This document shows, piece after piece, positions 43,055-51,290 of a stretch of 64,000 nucleotides of DNA. The stretch's first letter is position 1, and every line of letters begins with the position of its first letter. A program made the translations under genes and the position numbers. Under the pieces are notes generated by a model that was given only the letters and a program-made list of their open reading frames with translations, was not told where the DNA came from and searched no databases. Source of the DNA: Aminidesulfovibrio sp040307135 (GTDB taxonomy: Bacteria; Desulfobacterota; Desulfovibrionia; Desulfovibrionales; Desulfovibrionaceae); the NCBI GenBank assembly GCA_040307135.1, contig JAWRKD010000130.1, forward strand, positions 1 through 64,000, written 5' to 3'.

Positions 43055-43761
43055 CAGGCTTCCTGGTTCTGGGTCACGGCCATGAGGTAGCCGCGTCCAC
43101 GGATGGTCTTGATGCTCACCCGTCCGGCAAGCTTCTTGCGCAGATTGCTCATATGCACGTTGAGCACGTAGTCGTCGAAGTCCACGCCCTTGCCCAGGGC
43201 CTTCTCCATGAGCACCTCGCGCTCCACGATGTTGCCCGGGCTGGCGCTCAGGAGGTCCAGGATGCTGAACTCCGTGGCGGTCAGGGGCAGGGGCGTCCCC
43301 GCCAGGGTGGCCTGGCGGGCCCCGGGGTCCAGGCTCAGTTCGCCGATGCGCACCGCGGCCCGCTGGCGCGCGGGGGTTTCGGCCGCCGCAGCCCCGGCGT
43401 GGGAGAAGCGGCGCAGCACGGCGCGCATGCGGGCCAGCAGCTCCCGCAGGGGAAAGGGCTTGGGGATATAGTCGTCCGCGCCCTTCTCCAGCCCCACCAC
43501 CCGGTCGATCTCCTCGCCGCGGCCGGTGAGCATGATGATCGGGATGTTGGACTCGGCCCGCAGCCTGCCCAGGACCTCGAAGCCGCTGGTGTCCGGGAGC
43601 ATGATGTCCAGGATGACCAGGTCGTAGCCGCCGGACCGGAAGCGCTGGAGGCCTTCCGCCGCCGAGGGGGCGGCGTGGAGCTGGATGCCTTCTGCGCCGA
43701 GGTATTTGGTCAGGAGTTCGCCGAGTTCTGGGTCGTCGTCGATGAGCAGGGCTGTGGTCAT
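43054..43761 (-). CDS. OmpR-family response regulator
   Basis: 235 residues. The receiver domain has phospho-Asp52 in DLVILDIMLPD and Lys in YIPKPF. The C-terminal winged helix (about 140-230) shows LTATEFSILDLLSASPGNIVEREVLMEK and VHMSNLRKKL with IKTIRGRGYLM. The start at 43761 (MTTALLIDDD) is set by an AAGGA site 7 bases upstream; two earlier in-frame Met lack spacing. It heads the operon with the receptor, YfiR-like protein and kinase. A perfect inverted repeat at 43779-43799 lies just upstream. Confidence 0.92.
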   Translation of the reverse strand: MTTALLIDDDPELGELLTKYLGAEGIQLHAAPSAAEGLQRFRSGGYDLVILDIMLPDTSGFEVLGRLRAESNIPIIMLTGRGEEIDRVVGLEKGADDYIPKPFPLRELLARMRAVLRRFSHAGAAAAETPARQRAAVRIGELSLDPGARQATLAGTPLPLTATEFSILDLLSASPGNIVEREVLMEKALGKGVDFDDYVLNVHMSNLRKKLAGRVSIKTIRGRGYLMAVTQNQEA

Positions 43762-43778
43762 ACACATTTCCTTTTGAA

Positions 43779-43799
43779 TCGTGAAATAAAGCTTCACGA
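43779..43799. promoter_or_regulatory. Perfect 7-bp inverted repeat upstream of the regulator gene
   Basis: TCGTGAA (43779-43785) and TTCACGA (43793-43799) with a 7-base spacer, 18 bp before the regulator start, in an AT-rich stretch. It may be an operator or an mRNA hairpin over the translation start region. Confidence 0.4.
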
Positions 43800-43960
43800 A
43801 AACAAAAGGTACAGTTTTAATCTCAAGTTTTCTTAAGATTTCACAACAAAAGTAAACAACCGCTTCCGCGCCAGCGCATCAACATTCCTTTGGAACATTA
43901 ATAAATCTACAGACCCTGAACGAACGGCCCACGCTCCTCCGTATAGGTTTGCATGAGACC

Positions 43961-43985
43961 TGTCCGTTCACGGAATGAACGGACA
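43961..43985 (+). promoter_or_regulatory. Flagellin leader hairpin with ANGGA loop (candidate CsrA site)
   Basis: TGTCCGTTC (43961-43969) and GAACGGACA (43977-43985) are a perfect 9-bp inverted repeat. The 7-base loop is ACGGAAT, containing the ANGGA core recognised by CsrA when displayed in a loop. The flagellin ribosome site, about 25 nt downstream (CAAGGAGG, 44009-44016), holds a second AGGA. This two-site layout parallels the hag leader of Bacillus, where CsrA blocks flagellin translation. Confidence 0.6.
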
Positions 43986-44024
43986 AAGCATGGATGCGAA
44001 AAAACTTCAAGGAGGAACCCCACC

Positions 44025-44885
44025 ATGTCGCTCGTCGTCAACAACAACCTCATGGCCAACTCGGCCGCCCGCTACCTGAACGAGGCCTACAGCAAGCTGT
44101 CCGCCTCCACGGAAAAGCTCTCCTCGGGCCTGCGCATCAACTCGTCCTCGGACGACGCCGCCGGTCTGGCCGTGCGCGAGCTCATGCGCGCCGACATCGC
44201 CACGCTGAACCAGGGCACCCGCAACGCCAACGACGGCATCTCCATGATCCAGACCGCGGACGGCGCGCTCTCGGTCATCGACGAGAAGCTCATCCGCATG
44301 AAGGAGCTGGCCGAGCAGGCCGCCACGGGCACCTACACCTCGGACCAGCGGCTGCTCATCGACTCCGAGTACCAGGCCATGGCCTCGGAAATCACGCGTA
44401 TCGCCAACGCCACGGACTTCAACGGCATCTACCTGCTCAACGGCAACCTCTCCAGCTCCGGCCTGACCATCCACTTCGGCACGGGCAACGACTCGGCCGA
44501 GGACAAGTACGACGTGGTCATCGGTTCCTGCACGGCCTCGGCCCTGGGCCTGGGCCACGGCGCCAGCGTCAAGAGCTCGGGCTACTGCGTATCCACCCAG
44601 GCCCTGGCCCAGGCCGCCCTGGAAGCCCTGGACCTGGCCGTGAAGAGCAAGGACACCATCCGCGCCAACCTGGGCGCCATGGAGAACCGCCTGGACGCCA
44701 CCATCTCCAACCTGGAAATCCAGGCCGAGAACCTCCAGTCCGCGGAATCGCGCATCTCGGACGTGGACGTGGCCACGGAGATGACCGAGTACTCCAAGGA
44801 GCAGATCATCACCCAGTCGGCCGTGGCCATGCTCTCCCAGGCCAACTCCCTGCCCCAGATGGCGCTCTCGCTCATCACGGGCTGA
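44025..44885 (+). CDS. fliC: Flagellin
   Basis: 286 residues, a short flagellin consisting mainly of the D0/D1 coiled-coil ends. The N terminus is MSLVVNNNLMANSAARYLN ... KLSSGLRINSSSDDAAGLAV; the C terminus is SAESRISDVDVATEMTEYSKEQIITQSAVAMLSQAN. The middle is small and includes two cysteines (Cys169 and Cys188), unusual in flagellins. The start at 44025 has an AAGGAGG site 9 bases upstream. An in-frame extension upstream lacks the flagellin N terminus. It is followed by a terminator and so is a single-gene unit. The leader hairpin suggests CsrA/FliW control. Confidence 0.96.
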   Translation: MSLVVNNNLMANSAARYLNEAYSKLSASTEKLSSGLRINSSSDDAAGLAVRELMRADIATLNQGTRNANDGISMIQTADGALSVIDEKLIRMKELAEQAATGTYTSDQRLLIDSEYQAMASEITRIANATDFNGIYLLNGNLSSSGLTIHFGTGNDSAEDKYDVVIGSCTASALGLGHGASVKSSGYCVSTQALAQAALEALDLAVKSKDTIRANLGAMENRLDATISNLEIQAENLQSAESRISDVDVATEMTEYSKEQIITQSAVAMLSQANSLPQMALSLITG

Positions 44886-44908
44886 TCCGCTTCCCGCCTG
44901 TATCCGCG

Positions 44909-44935
44909 AGGCCCGGGCAATGCCCGGGCCTTTTT
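44909..44935 (+). terminator. Intrinsic terminator of flagellin
   Basis: GGCCCGGGC and GCCCGGGCC (within 44910-44930) form a strong stem with a minimal loop, followed by five T. Confidence 0.88.
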
Positions 44936-45084
44936 CGTTTCATGAGGCGGGCCGTTTTTTCCGCCCCGGGAATTTTTTTCCCTGCCCCCTGCCGCCGCCC
45001 ACCCCGGACCGGGTCCTGCCGCGGCCGCGTCCATCAAGTTCCCTGTGCTTTCATCATGCCTGTCAATGTTTCTTGATGCAATCC

Positions 45085-45113
45085 TTTACAATCAAAACAA
45101 ACCGCAAAATGAT
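45085..45113 (+). promoter_or_regulatory. Possible sigma-70-type promoter of the sigma factor-flagellar operon
   Basis: TTTACA (45085-45090), 17 bases, AATGAT (45108-45113), in a markedly AT-rich stretch (45040-45185). No convincing sigma-28 or sigma-54 match was seen here. The start would be about 65 nt before the sigma gene. Confidence 0.35.
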
Positions 45114-45183
45114 TCACTAGTAAAGTATATCATGCATAATGTAATATTAATATTCTGCGGAATCCATATTGCTGAATCATGGC

Positions 45184-45735
45184 ATGAACACGCTGACGAA
45201 ACATGATGCAAAATTGTCCTACACTGATTTATTCAAGCGGTATTCTCCGAATATCCATATGTGTATCATGAGTTTCATACGCTACAACAATATTTTGATA
45301 AGCAGGGATGAAATCGACGACATATTCCAGGAAGTGGCGTTGAAGATCGTGAAGTACAGATATCTCGACAAGTTCGACAGCAACAGAAGCTCGCTCTCCA
45401 CATGGATGAAGACCATCACAAGAACAGTGACTATCGACTACTACAGAAAGAACAACCCGGCCATGCAGCACGAAAACATCGAGGAGCACGAGGAGCCCGC
45501 GGGCGAGAACGAACCCGCGCAGGAATTCCCGCTGCCCCCCGGCGTGCTCACCGGGAGACAGGAAGAGGTGCTGACCCTGGCCCTGCGCGACGGCTGGGAG
45601 ACCAGGGACATCGCCCGCAAGCTGAGCGTGACCGAGGAGACCGTGCGCAGCACCAAGTTCCAGGCGCTCGAACGGCTGCGCAAGCACTACGGCATCGCCC
45701 AGGAAACGGCCGAACACAAGGAGAGAGCCTCATGA
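45184..45735 (+). CDS. ECF-like sigma factor heading the hook/filament operon
   Basis: 183 residues. Region 2 (about 10-95: FQEVALKIVKYRYLDKFDSNRSSLSTWMKTITRTVTIDYYRKNN) and region 4 (about 125-175: LTGRQEEVLTLALRDGWETRDIARKLSVTEETVRSTKFQALERLRKHYG) are separated by an acidic linker. The C-terminal helix-turn-helix is canonical. The ATG at 45184 is chosen; a TTG five codons earlier is possible, and no good ribosome site is seen. The first roughly 95 codons are AT-rich with AGA and ATA codons, while the rest matches the GC-rich neighbours. The stop overlaps flgD as ATGA. No anti-sigma gene is adjacent. It probably directs flagellar or surface genes. Confidence 0.8.
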   Translation: MNTLTKHDAKLSYTDLFKRYSPNIHMCIMSFIRYNNILISRDEIDDIFQEVALKIVKYRYLDKFDSNRSSLSTWMKTITRTVTIDYYRKNNPAMQHENIEEHEEPAGENEPAQEFPLPPGVLTGRQEEVLTLALRDGWETRDIARKLSVTEETVRSTKFQALERLRKHYGIAQETAEHKERAS

Positions 45736-46421
45736 GCACCAGCGAAGTGACCAGCTACTACACCTCCCTGCTGGCGTCCTCGGACACGAGCACTGTGACC
45801 ACCACCGACTCCAGCTCGGCCACCGACCTCACGGCCGAGGATTTCCTGACCCTGCTCCTGACCGAGATCCAGTACCAGGATCCCACCGAGCCCCTGGATA
45901 ACGCCGAGATGATCAGCCAGCTCACCGGCTATTCCCAGCTGGATGAGCTGACCAGCATCAACGAGCAGATGGAGAGCATCGCCGACGCCGTGACCTCCTC
46001 CAGCGCCACCAACGGCCTGGACTACATCGGCAAGAGCGTGGAGGCCGAGGGCGACAGCATCGTCAAGAACGAGGACGGCATCTCCTCTCTCTCCTTCACC
46101 CTGGGCGACGACGCCGCCAGCGTGACCATCAACATCTACGACGCCAACGGCAAGATCGTGAACACGGTGAGCATGAGCGACCTGGACGAGGGCTCCTACA
46201 CCTTCGACTGGGACGGCACGGACGCCGACGGCGAGAGCGCGGACGACGGCACCTACTCCGTGGCCGTCACGGCCCAGGACAGCGACGGCGACAGCGTGGA
46301 CGTGACCACCACCACCTCCGGCGTCGTCACCGGCCTGCAGATCACCTCCGACGGCGTGATCCTGGTCCTGGAGGACGGACGCACGGTGAACATGGCGGAC
46401 GTGACCTCGGTCACCTCCTGA
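45732..46421 (+). CDS. flgD: Flagellar hook assembly (capping) protein FlgD
   Basis: 229 residues. The scaffold that caps the growing hook and is later replaced. The N-terminal LTAEDFLTLLLTEIQYQDPTEPLDNAEMISQLTGYSQLDEL is the FlgD signature. Residues about 110-190 form the FlgD Ig-like/tudor part (SFTLGDDAASVTINIYDANGKIV ... GSYTFDWDGTDADG). The protein is very rich in Asp, Ser and Thr, with few Lys/Arg. It is translationally coupled to the sigma factor (ATGA) and 39 bp before flgE. Confidence 0.95.
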   Translation: MSTSEVTSYYTSLLASSDTSTVTTTDSSSATDLTAEDFLTLLLTEIQYQDPTEPLDNAEMISQLTGYSQLDELTSINEQMESIADAVTSSSATNGLDYIGKSVEAEGDSIVKNEDGISSLSFTLGDDAASVTINIYDANGKIVNTVSMSDLDEGSYTFDWDGTDADGESADDGTYSVAVTAQDSDGDSVDVTTTTSGVVTGLQITSDGVILVLEDGRTVNMADVTSVTS

Positions 46422-46460
46422 ACCCGTTGAAGACACTTCTTCCACACAAGGAGCACGAAC

Positions 46461-48011
46461 ATGAGCGTCACGGGATCGATGTACACCGGCATTTCCGGGC
46501 TGCAGGCCCAGAGCGAGGCCATTTCCGTGGTGAGCAACAACCTGGCCAACTCCACCACCACGGCCTACAAGAGTTCCTCCATCACCTTCGAGGACGTGTT
46601 CTACAGCACGGTCTCCACCGGCGGCTCCCTGTCCCAGGTGGGCAACGGCGTCACCGTCTCCTCGATCTACACGGACTATTCCCAGGGCTCCTACCAGTCC
46701 ACCAACTCCGCCACGGACGTGGCCCTCACCGGCAACGGCTTCTTCGTGGTGGAGGACGCCATCACCGGCGACACCTACTACACCCGCGACGGCAGCTTCA
46801 CCTTCGACAGCAACGGCTACCTGGTGGACTCCAGCGGCAACCGCGTCCAGGGCTGGGGCATGGAGGACGGCTCCATCAGCGGCGGGCTCGTGGACATCCA
46901 TCTGGAGGACTCCCAGTCCCCGCCCTCGGCCACCAGCGAGGTGCACATCGTCATGAACCTGGACTCGGAGGCCACGGACAACGCCTCGGCCAGCGGCTAC
47001 ACGTCCCTGTACAACGTGTACGACGGGACCCAGACTCCGCCCCTGGACGACTCGGCCTATTCCTACTCCACCACGCTGACCATCTACGACGAGAACGGCG
47101 AGGCCCACGACCTGACCGTGTACCTGGACTACGTCACCACCAACGATGACGGCTCCATCGTCTATGAGTACGTCATGTGCTGCGACGCCGGCGACGACGA
47201 GCGCACGGTCAACGGCACGGACGTGGGCGGCACCAGCGCCGCGGGCCTGCTCATGGTCGGAACCATGACCTTCAGCACCTCGGGCAAGCTCGAGGGCATG
47301 ACCGCCTTCACCCTGGACGAGACCGCCATCACCTCCTCCAGCTCCGGGCTCATGGACGCCTCCAACTGGACCCTCGCGGACTTCGACGGCAACGGCTACG
47401 TGGCCCTGTCGGCCAACTTCACGGGCGCGGACGAGGACCAGGTCATCGGCATCGACTTCGGCCTCTACAACACCGACGCGGACAGCGGCACGGGCTGGGA
47501 CGACAAGGGCGTCACCTCCCTGGCCGACCTCGACTCCACACTGCTGCCCGACGACCTGCCGGAGTTCAACACCAACCGCCTGGAGAGCAGCTACACCACC
47601 AGCTACAGCTCCAGCTCCGCCACCTACACCCTGACCCAGGACGGCTACGCTTCGGGCACCCTGAGCGAGGTTTACTTCGACGACGAGGGCGTGCTCTGGG
47701 CCTCCTACACCAACGGCCAGAGCATCTCTCTCTACACCCTGGCCCTGGCCGACTTCGCCAACGAGCAGGGCCTGGAGGCCATCGGCAGCAACCTCTACAG
47801 GGCCACGGCCGAATCCGGTCAGGCCATCATCGGCACGGCGGGCACCGGCACCTTCGGCGACATCGCCTCCAGCTGCCTGGAGGAATCCAACGTGGACACG
47901 GCCACCGAACTGACCAACCTGATCATCCTCCAGGCCGCGTACCAGGCCAACAGCAAGGTCATCACCACGGCCAACACCCTGCTCCAGACCGCCATCAGCA
48001 TGAAGAGCTAG
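46461..48011 (+). CDS. flgE: Flagellar hook protein FlgE
   Basis: 516 residues. Forms the flexible hook joining rod and filament. The N terminus (MSVTGSMYTGISGLQAQSEAISVVSNNLANSTTTAYKSS) is the rod/hook signature. The C terminus (SNVDTATELTNLIILQAAYQANSKVITTANTLLQTA) packs with it in D0. The middle domain is acidic and carries an unusual adjacent Cys pair (MCCDAG, about residue 240). An AAGGAG site precedes the start. Confidence 0.95.
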   Translation: MSVTGSMYTGISGLQAQSEAISVVSNNLANSTTTAYKSSSITFEDVFYSTVSTGGSLSQVGNGVTVSSIYTDYSQGSYQSTNSATDVALTGNGFFVVEDAITGDTYYTRDGSFTFDSNGYLVDSSGNRVQGWGMEDGSISGGLVDIHLEDSQSPPSATSEVHIVMNLDSEATDNASASGYTSLYNVYDGTQTPPLDDSAYSYSTTLTIYDENGEAHDLTVYLDYVTTNDDGSIVYEYVMCCDAGDDERTVNGTDVGGTSAAGLLMVGTMTFSTSGKLEGMTAFTLDETAITSSSSGLMDASNWTLADFDGNGYVALSANFTGADEDQVIGIDFGLYNTDADSGTGWDDKGVTSLADLDSTLLPDDLPEFNTNRLESSYTTSYSSSSATYTLTQDGYASGTLSEVYFDDEGVLWASYTNGQSISLYTLALADFANEQGLEAIGSNLYRATAESGQAIIGTAGTGTFGDIASSCLEESNVDTATELTNLIILQAAYQANSKVITTANTLLQTAISMKS

Positions 48012-48038
48012 CGGCAGCGGGGATGGAGGAGGACGGCC

Positions 48039-50069
48039 ATGATCAACACGATCTACAGTATCGCCCGCAGCGCCCTGCAGAACGCGCAGGTCTCCCTGGC
48101 CAACGTGTCCAGCAACATCGCCAACGCGGACACCGAGGGCTACCAGCGGACCACCACCAACTACTCCACCAACTCCTCCATCACCATCTACGGCCTGAGC
48201 GTAGGCACGGGCGCCAGCGTCACGTCCATCACCGCGGAGTGGGACTCCTACGTGGAGGCCCAGTATCTGGACTCCTCCGCGGAGCTGAACCGCCAGAACG
48301 CCGCGCTCAAGTATGCGGACCAGCTGGACTCGCTCTGGGACCAGGACGAGGACTCGGGACTTGCCGTCACGCTCAACGCCTTCTGGAACGCCTGGAACGA
48401 CCTGATCACGGACCCCACCTCCTCCTCGGCGCGGGAGGCGCTGCTGGGGGCCGCGGAAACCCTGGCCTACTCCCTGAGCGAGGCGGCCGAGGAGCTGGAA
48501 ACCATGACCCAGACCATCGACACGGAAATCGCCGCCAACGTGGACGACGCCAACGATCTCATCGACTCCATCGCCAAGGCCAACGCCTCCATCGCGGCCA
48601 ATCCGGACGACACCACGGCCATCTCCGAGCGCGACCAGATGATCCGGGACCTGAACGAGATCATCGGCGTGGACGTGCTGGAGCAGGAGGACGGCACGGT
48701 GACCATCCTCACCGAGGAGGGCTACACCCTGGTGGACGGCTCCTCCACGCACCACCTGGCCTACGCCGAGGCCCGCTCCACCGAGTCCCTGCTGCGGGAC
48801 TCCAGCTACGAGGGCAGCCTCCGGTTCTCGGGCAGCTCCAGCGAGGAGATCCTCATCGAATTCGTGTCCGCTGGCGCGGACGGCGCGGCCCAGTACAAGG
48901 TCTCCCTGGACGGCGGCGCGACCTGGCTCACGGACGGGAACGGCGACACCATGCTCTACACCGCGGACGGCGAGGACAACGCCGTGACCATAGAGGGCGT
49001 GACCATCTGGTTCGACGGTTCCGCGGGCGAGCACGCCGTGGGCGACCGCTACACCGTGGTGGCCAAGTCCGGCCTGTACTGGGAGGGCGGCGACGGCTCC
49101 CTGGTGAACATCACGCCCATGACCGGCGCCGGCGGGGACGAGGTCTCGGGCCGGACCACGGGCGGGACCCTGGCCGGGCTGTTCCTGGTGCGCGACGACG
49201 TGGTGGTCCCGACCCTGGATTCCCTGAACGACCTGACCGAAACCCTGATCTGGGAGGTGAACTCCCTGCACTCCCAGGGGGCCGGACTCGAAGCCGACAC
49301 CTCCATGGTGGGGACCTATTCCGTGGACGATTCCGGCGCGGCGCTCTCCAACTGCGGTCTGGCCTACGGCGACAGGATCGTGTCCGGCAGCCTGGAGCTG
49401 GTGCTCTACGACGCCGACGGCGCAGTCACCACCACCGCGCTCATCGACATCGAACCCTCGGACTCCCTGCAGGACGTGGTGGACGCCATCAACTCCAACG
49501 CGGCCCTGGGCGGCGGGCTCACCGCCTCCATCAACGCCGACGGCCGGCTCGTGCTCGACGCGGCGGACGGCACGACCTTCGAGATCGTCTCCGACTCCTC
49601 CAACATCCTGGCCGCCCTGGGTCTGAACACCTTCTTCGACGGCTCGGACGCCGACACCATCGCGGTCCGCGACTCCATCGCCGCGGACACCTCGGGCATC
49701 AACGCGGGAGCCCTGGGGGACGATTACCTCCTAGCCTCGGGCAACAACGAGGTCGCCGCCGGGATCGTGGCCCTGGCCGACAGCGAGGTGCGCATCGGCA
49801 GCGGCTCCTCGGCCGCTGCCTCCAGCCTGGGCGACTACCTGGCGGCCATGGTCTCCACCATCGGCTCCGCGGCCAGCGCTTACGAGACCGAGGCCGAGAC
49901 CGCCTCGGTCTGCGCCGAGTACTACTACAACCAGCAGGCCTCCACCGCCGAGGTGAACGTGGACGAGGAGCTGGTGGACCTGACCAGGTACCAGCAGGCC
50001 TACCAGGCCGCGGCCAAGATGATCGAAGTGAGCAAGGAAATGATGCAGACCGTGCTGGACATGATCTAG
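48039..50069 (+). CDS. flgK: Flagellar hook-associated protein 1 FlgK
   Basis: 676 residues. The hook-filament junction protein. The N terminus (TIYSIARSALQNAQVSLANVSSNIANADTEGYQRTTT) and C terminus (DEELVDLTRYQQAYQAAAKMIEVSKEMMQTVLDMI) are diagnostic. LDSLWDQDEDSGLAVTLNAFWNAWNDLITDPTSSSAREALLGAAETL is the conserved HAP1 core. Strongly acidic overall. 27 bp after flgE, with a GGAGGA site. Confidence 0.96.
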   Translation: MINTIYSIARSALQNAQVSLANVSSNIANADTEGYQRTTTNYSTNSSITIYGLSVGTGASVTSITAEWDSYVEAQYLDSSAELNRQNAALKYADQLDSLWDQDEDSGLAVTLNAFWNAWNDLITDPTSSSAREALLGAAETLAYSLSEAAEELETMTQTIDTEIAANVDDANDLIDSIAKANASIAANPDDTTAISERDQMIRDLNEIIGVDVLEQEDGTVTILTEEGYTLVDGSSTHHLAYAEARSTESLLRDSSYEGSLRFSGSSSEEILIEFVSAGADGAAQYKVSLDGGATWLTDGNGDTMLYTADGEDNAVTIEGVTIWFDGSAGEHAVGDRYTVVAKSGLYWEGGDGSLVNITPMTGAGGDEVSGRTTGGTLAGLFLVRDDVVVPTLDSLNDLTETLIWEVNSLHSQGAGLEADTSMVGTYSVDDSGAALSNCGLAYGDRIVSGSLELVLYDADGAVTTTALIDIEPSDSLQDVVDAINSNAALGGGLTASINADGRLVLDAADGTTFEIVSDSSNILAALGLNTFFDGSDADTIAVRDSIAADTSGINAGALGDDYLLASGNNEVAAGIVALADSEVRIGSGSSAAASSLGDYLAAMVSTIGSAASAYETEAETASVCAEYYYNQQASTAEVNVDEELVDLTRYQQAYQAAAKMIEVSKEMMQTVLDMI

Positions 50070-50084
50070 CCGCGGGAGGACCCC

Positions 50085-51278
50085 ATGCGCGTCAGCACTT
50101 CCCAGATATTCTCGGCCTCCTTGAGCCAAATCAACTCAGCGCTCTACGACGTGACCCGGCTGAACCTGATGAACTCCAGCCAGAAGAAGATCAACACGCC
50201 CTCGGACGACCCCGCGGGCATGGCCTCGGTGATCTCCCTGCGCGACTACTCCTCGTCCCTGGACCGCTACACGGACAACTGCACCGTGGCCGGCAACTAC
50301 CTCTCCGAGGCCGACTCGGTCCTGAGCCAGATCAGCGAGACCGTCACCTCCATCCTGGAGCTGGCCGAGCAGGGCTCCACCGGCACCTACACATCAGACC
50401 AGCTCCAGATGATGGCCGAGGAGATGGAGGGCTACCTGGAGACCCTCATGAGCCTGGCCAACTCCACCTTCGGCGACGACTATCTCTTCGGCGGCGACGA
50501 ACTGGACTCCAGCGCCTTCAGCATGGGCCTGGGCGTCAGCGTGACCGGCGACGGGCTGACCAGCTCGGCCTCCTTCCTCTCGGTGAGCGGGTCCATCGAC
50601 TCCGCGGTCATGGTGCGATTCACCGAGGACGGCACAGTGGGGACGGACGCGCTGGACTACGAGTACTCCCTGGACGGCGGCGAAACCTGGACCGGGGCCA
50701 CCCTGGCCTCCGGGGCCTCCACCCTGGACCTGGGCTCCTGCCAGGTGGAGCTGGCCGCCGGGATCGCGGTGAACGCGGCCGGCGACGACGAGGAGGGCAC
50801 CGAATTCCTGGTGCGCGACGCCGTGTACTACGAGGGCAGCGGCAAGGCCATGTCCGTGACCATCTCCGACGGGGTCAGCGTGGACATGACCAGCGTGGGC
50901 AGCGCGATCTTCGGCGGCCTGGACTCCACGGGAACGGCCTATTCCGGAGCCAACCTCTTCGAGGCCGTGGCAAAATGTCTGGCCTGCATGGAGGTGGGCG
51001 ACGCCGATGGCGTGGCCGCCTGCCTGGACGGCATCAGCGCCGGGCAGGAGCGGATGCTGGCCGGGGCCTCCAGCGTGGGCGCCCGGGAGGTCAAGGTGAC
51101 CAGCTTCGAGTCCAGCCTGAGCGTCATCTCGGAGGTGGCCACCAACAGCATCAGCTCGCTGGAGGACGCCGACGCCACGCAGATCCTGGTGGAGCTGGAG
51201 CAGGCCAACTACATCTACGAGGCCGTGCTCTCCTCCGCCTCGGACATCATGCAAATGAGCCTTTTGGATTACCTCTAG
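50085..51278 (+). CDS. flgL: Flagellar hook-associated protein 3 FlgL
   Basis: 397 residues. The second junction protein, flagellin-like at both ends (MRVSTSQIFSASLSQINSALYDVTRLNLMNSSQKKINTPSDDPAGMASVISL at the start, LEQANYIYEAVLSSASDIMQMSLLDYL at the end). A central Cys-containing stretch (CLACMEVGDADGVAACLDG) is unusual. 15 bp after flgK, with a GGGAGGA site. The csrA and fliW genes that often follow flgL in related bacteria are not here. Confidence 0.95.
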   Translation: MRVSTSQIFSASLSQINSALYDVTRLNLMNSSQKKINTPSDDPAGMASVISLRDYSSSLDRYTDNCTVAGNYLSEADSVLSQISETVTSILELAEQGSTGTYTSDQLQMMAEEMEGYLETLMSLANSTFGDDYLFGGDELDSSAFSMGLGVSVTGDGLTSSASFLSVSGSIDSAVMVRFTEDGTVGTDALDYEYSLDGGETWTGATLASGASTLDLGSCQVELAAGIAVNAAGDDEEGTEFLVRDAVYYEGSGKAMSVTISDGVSVDMTSVGSAIFGGLDSTGTAYSGANLFEAVAKCLACMEVGDADGVAACLDGISAGQERMLAGASSVGAREVKVTSFESSLSVISEVATNSISSLEDADATQILVELEQANYIYEAVLSSASDIMQMSLLDYL

Positions 51279-51290
51279 AGGAGGAACGCC

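Noticed and set aside
43861..44000. Sigma-28 or sigma-54 promoter for flagellin
   Set aside because: The best TAAA and GG/GC candidates fail at the second element or at the spacing; no confident promoter can be named.
45033..45079. Separated inverted repeat CATCAAG ... CTTGATG between flagellin and the sigma gene
   Set aside because: Arms are only 7 bp with a loop over 30 nt, and no T run or gene feature is tied to it.
45687..49271. A 1194-codon open frame antisense to sigma/flgD/flgE/flgK, and similar long antisense frames at 6216-9299, 25438-28992 and 50394-52784
   Set aside because: They mirror GC-rich third positions of real genes, have Gly/Ala/Arg/His-rich translations without domains, and lack ribosome sites.
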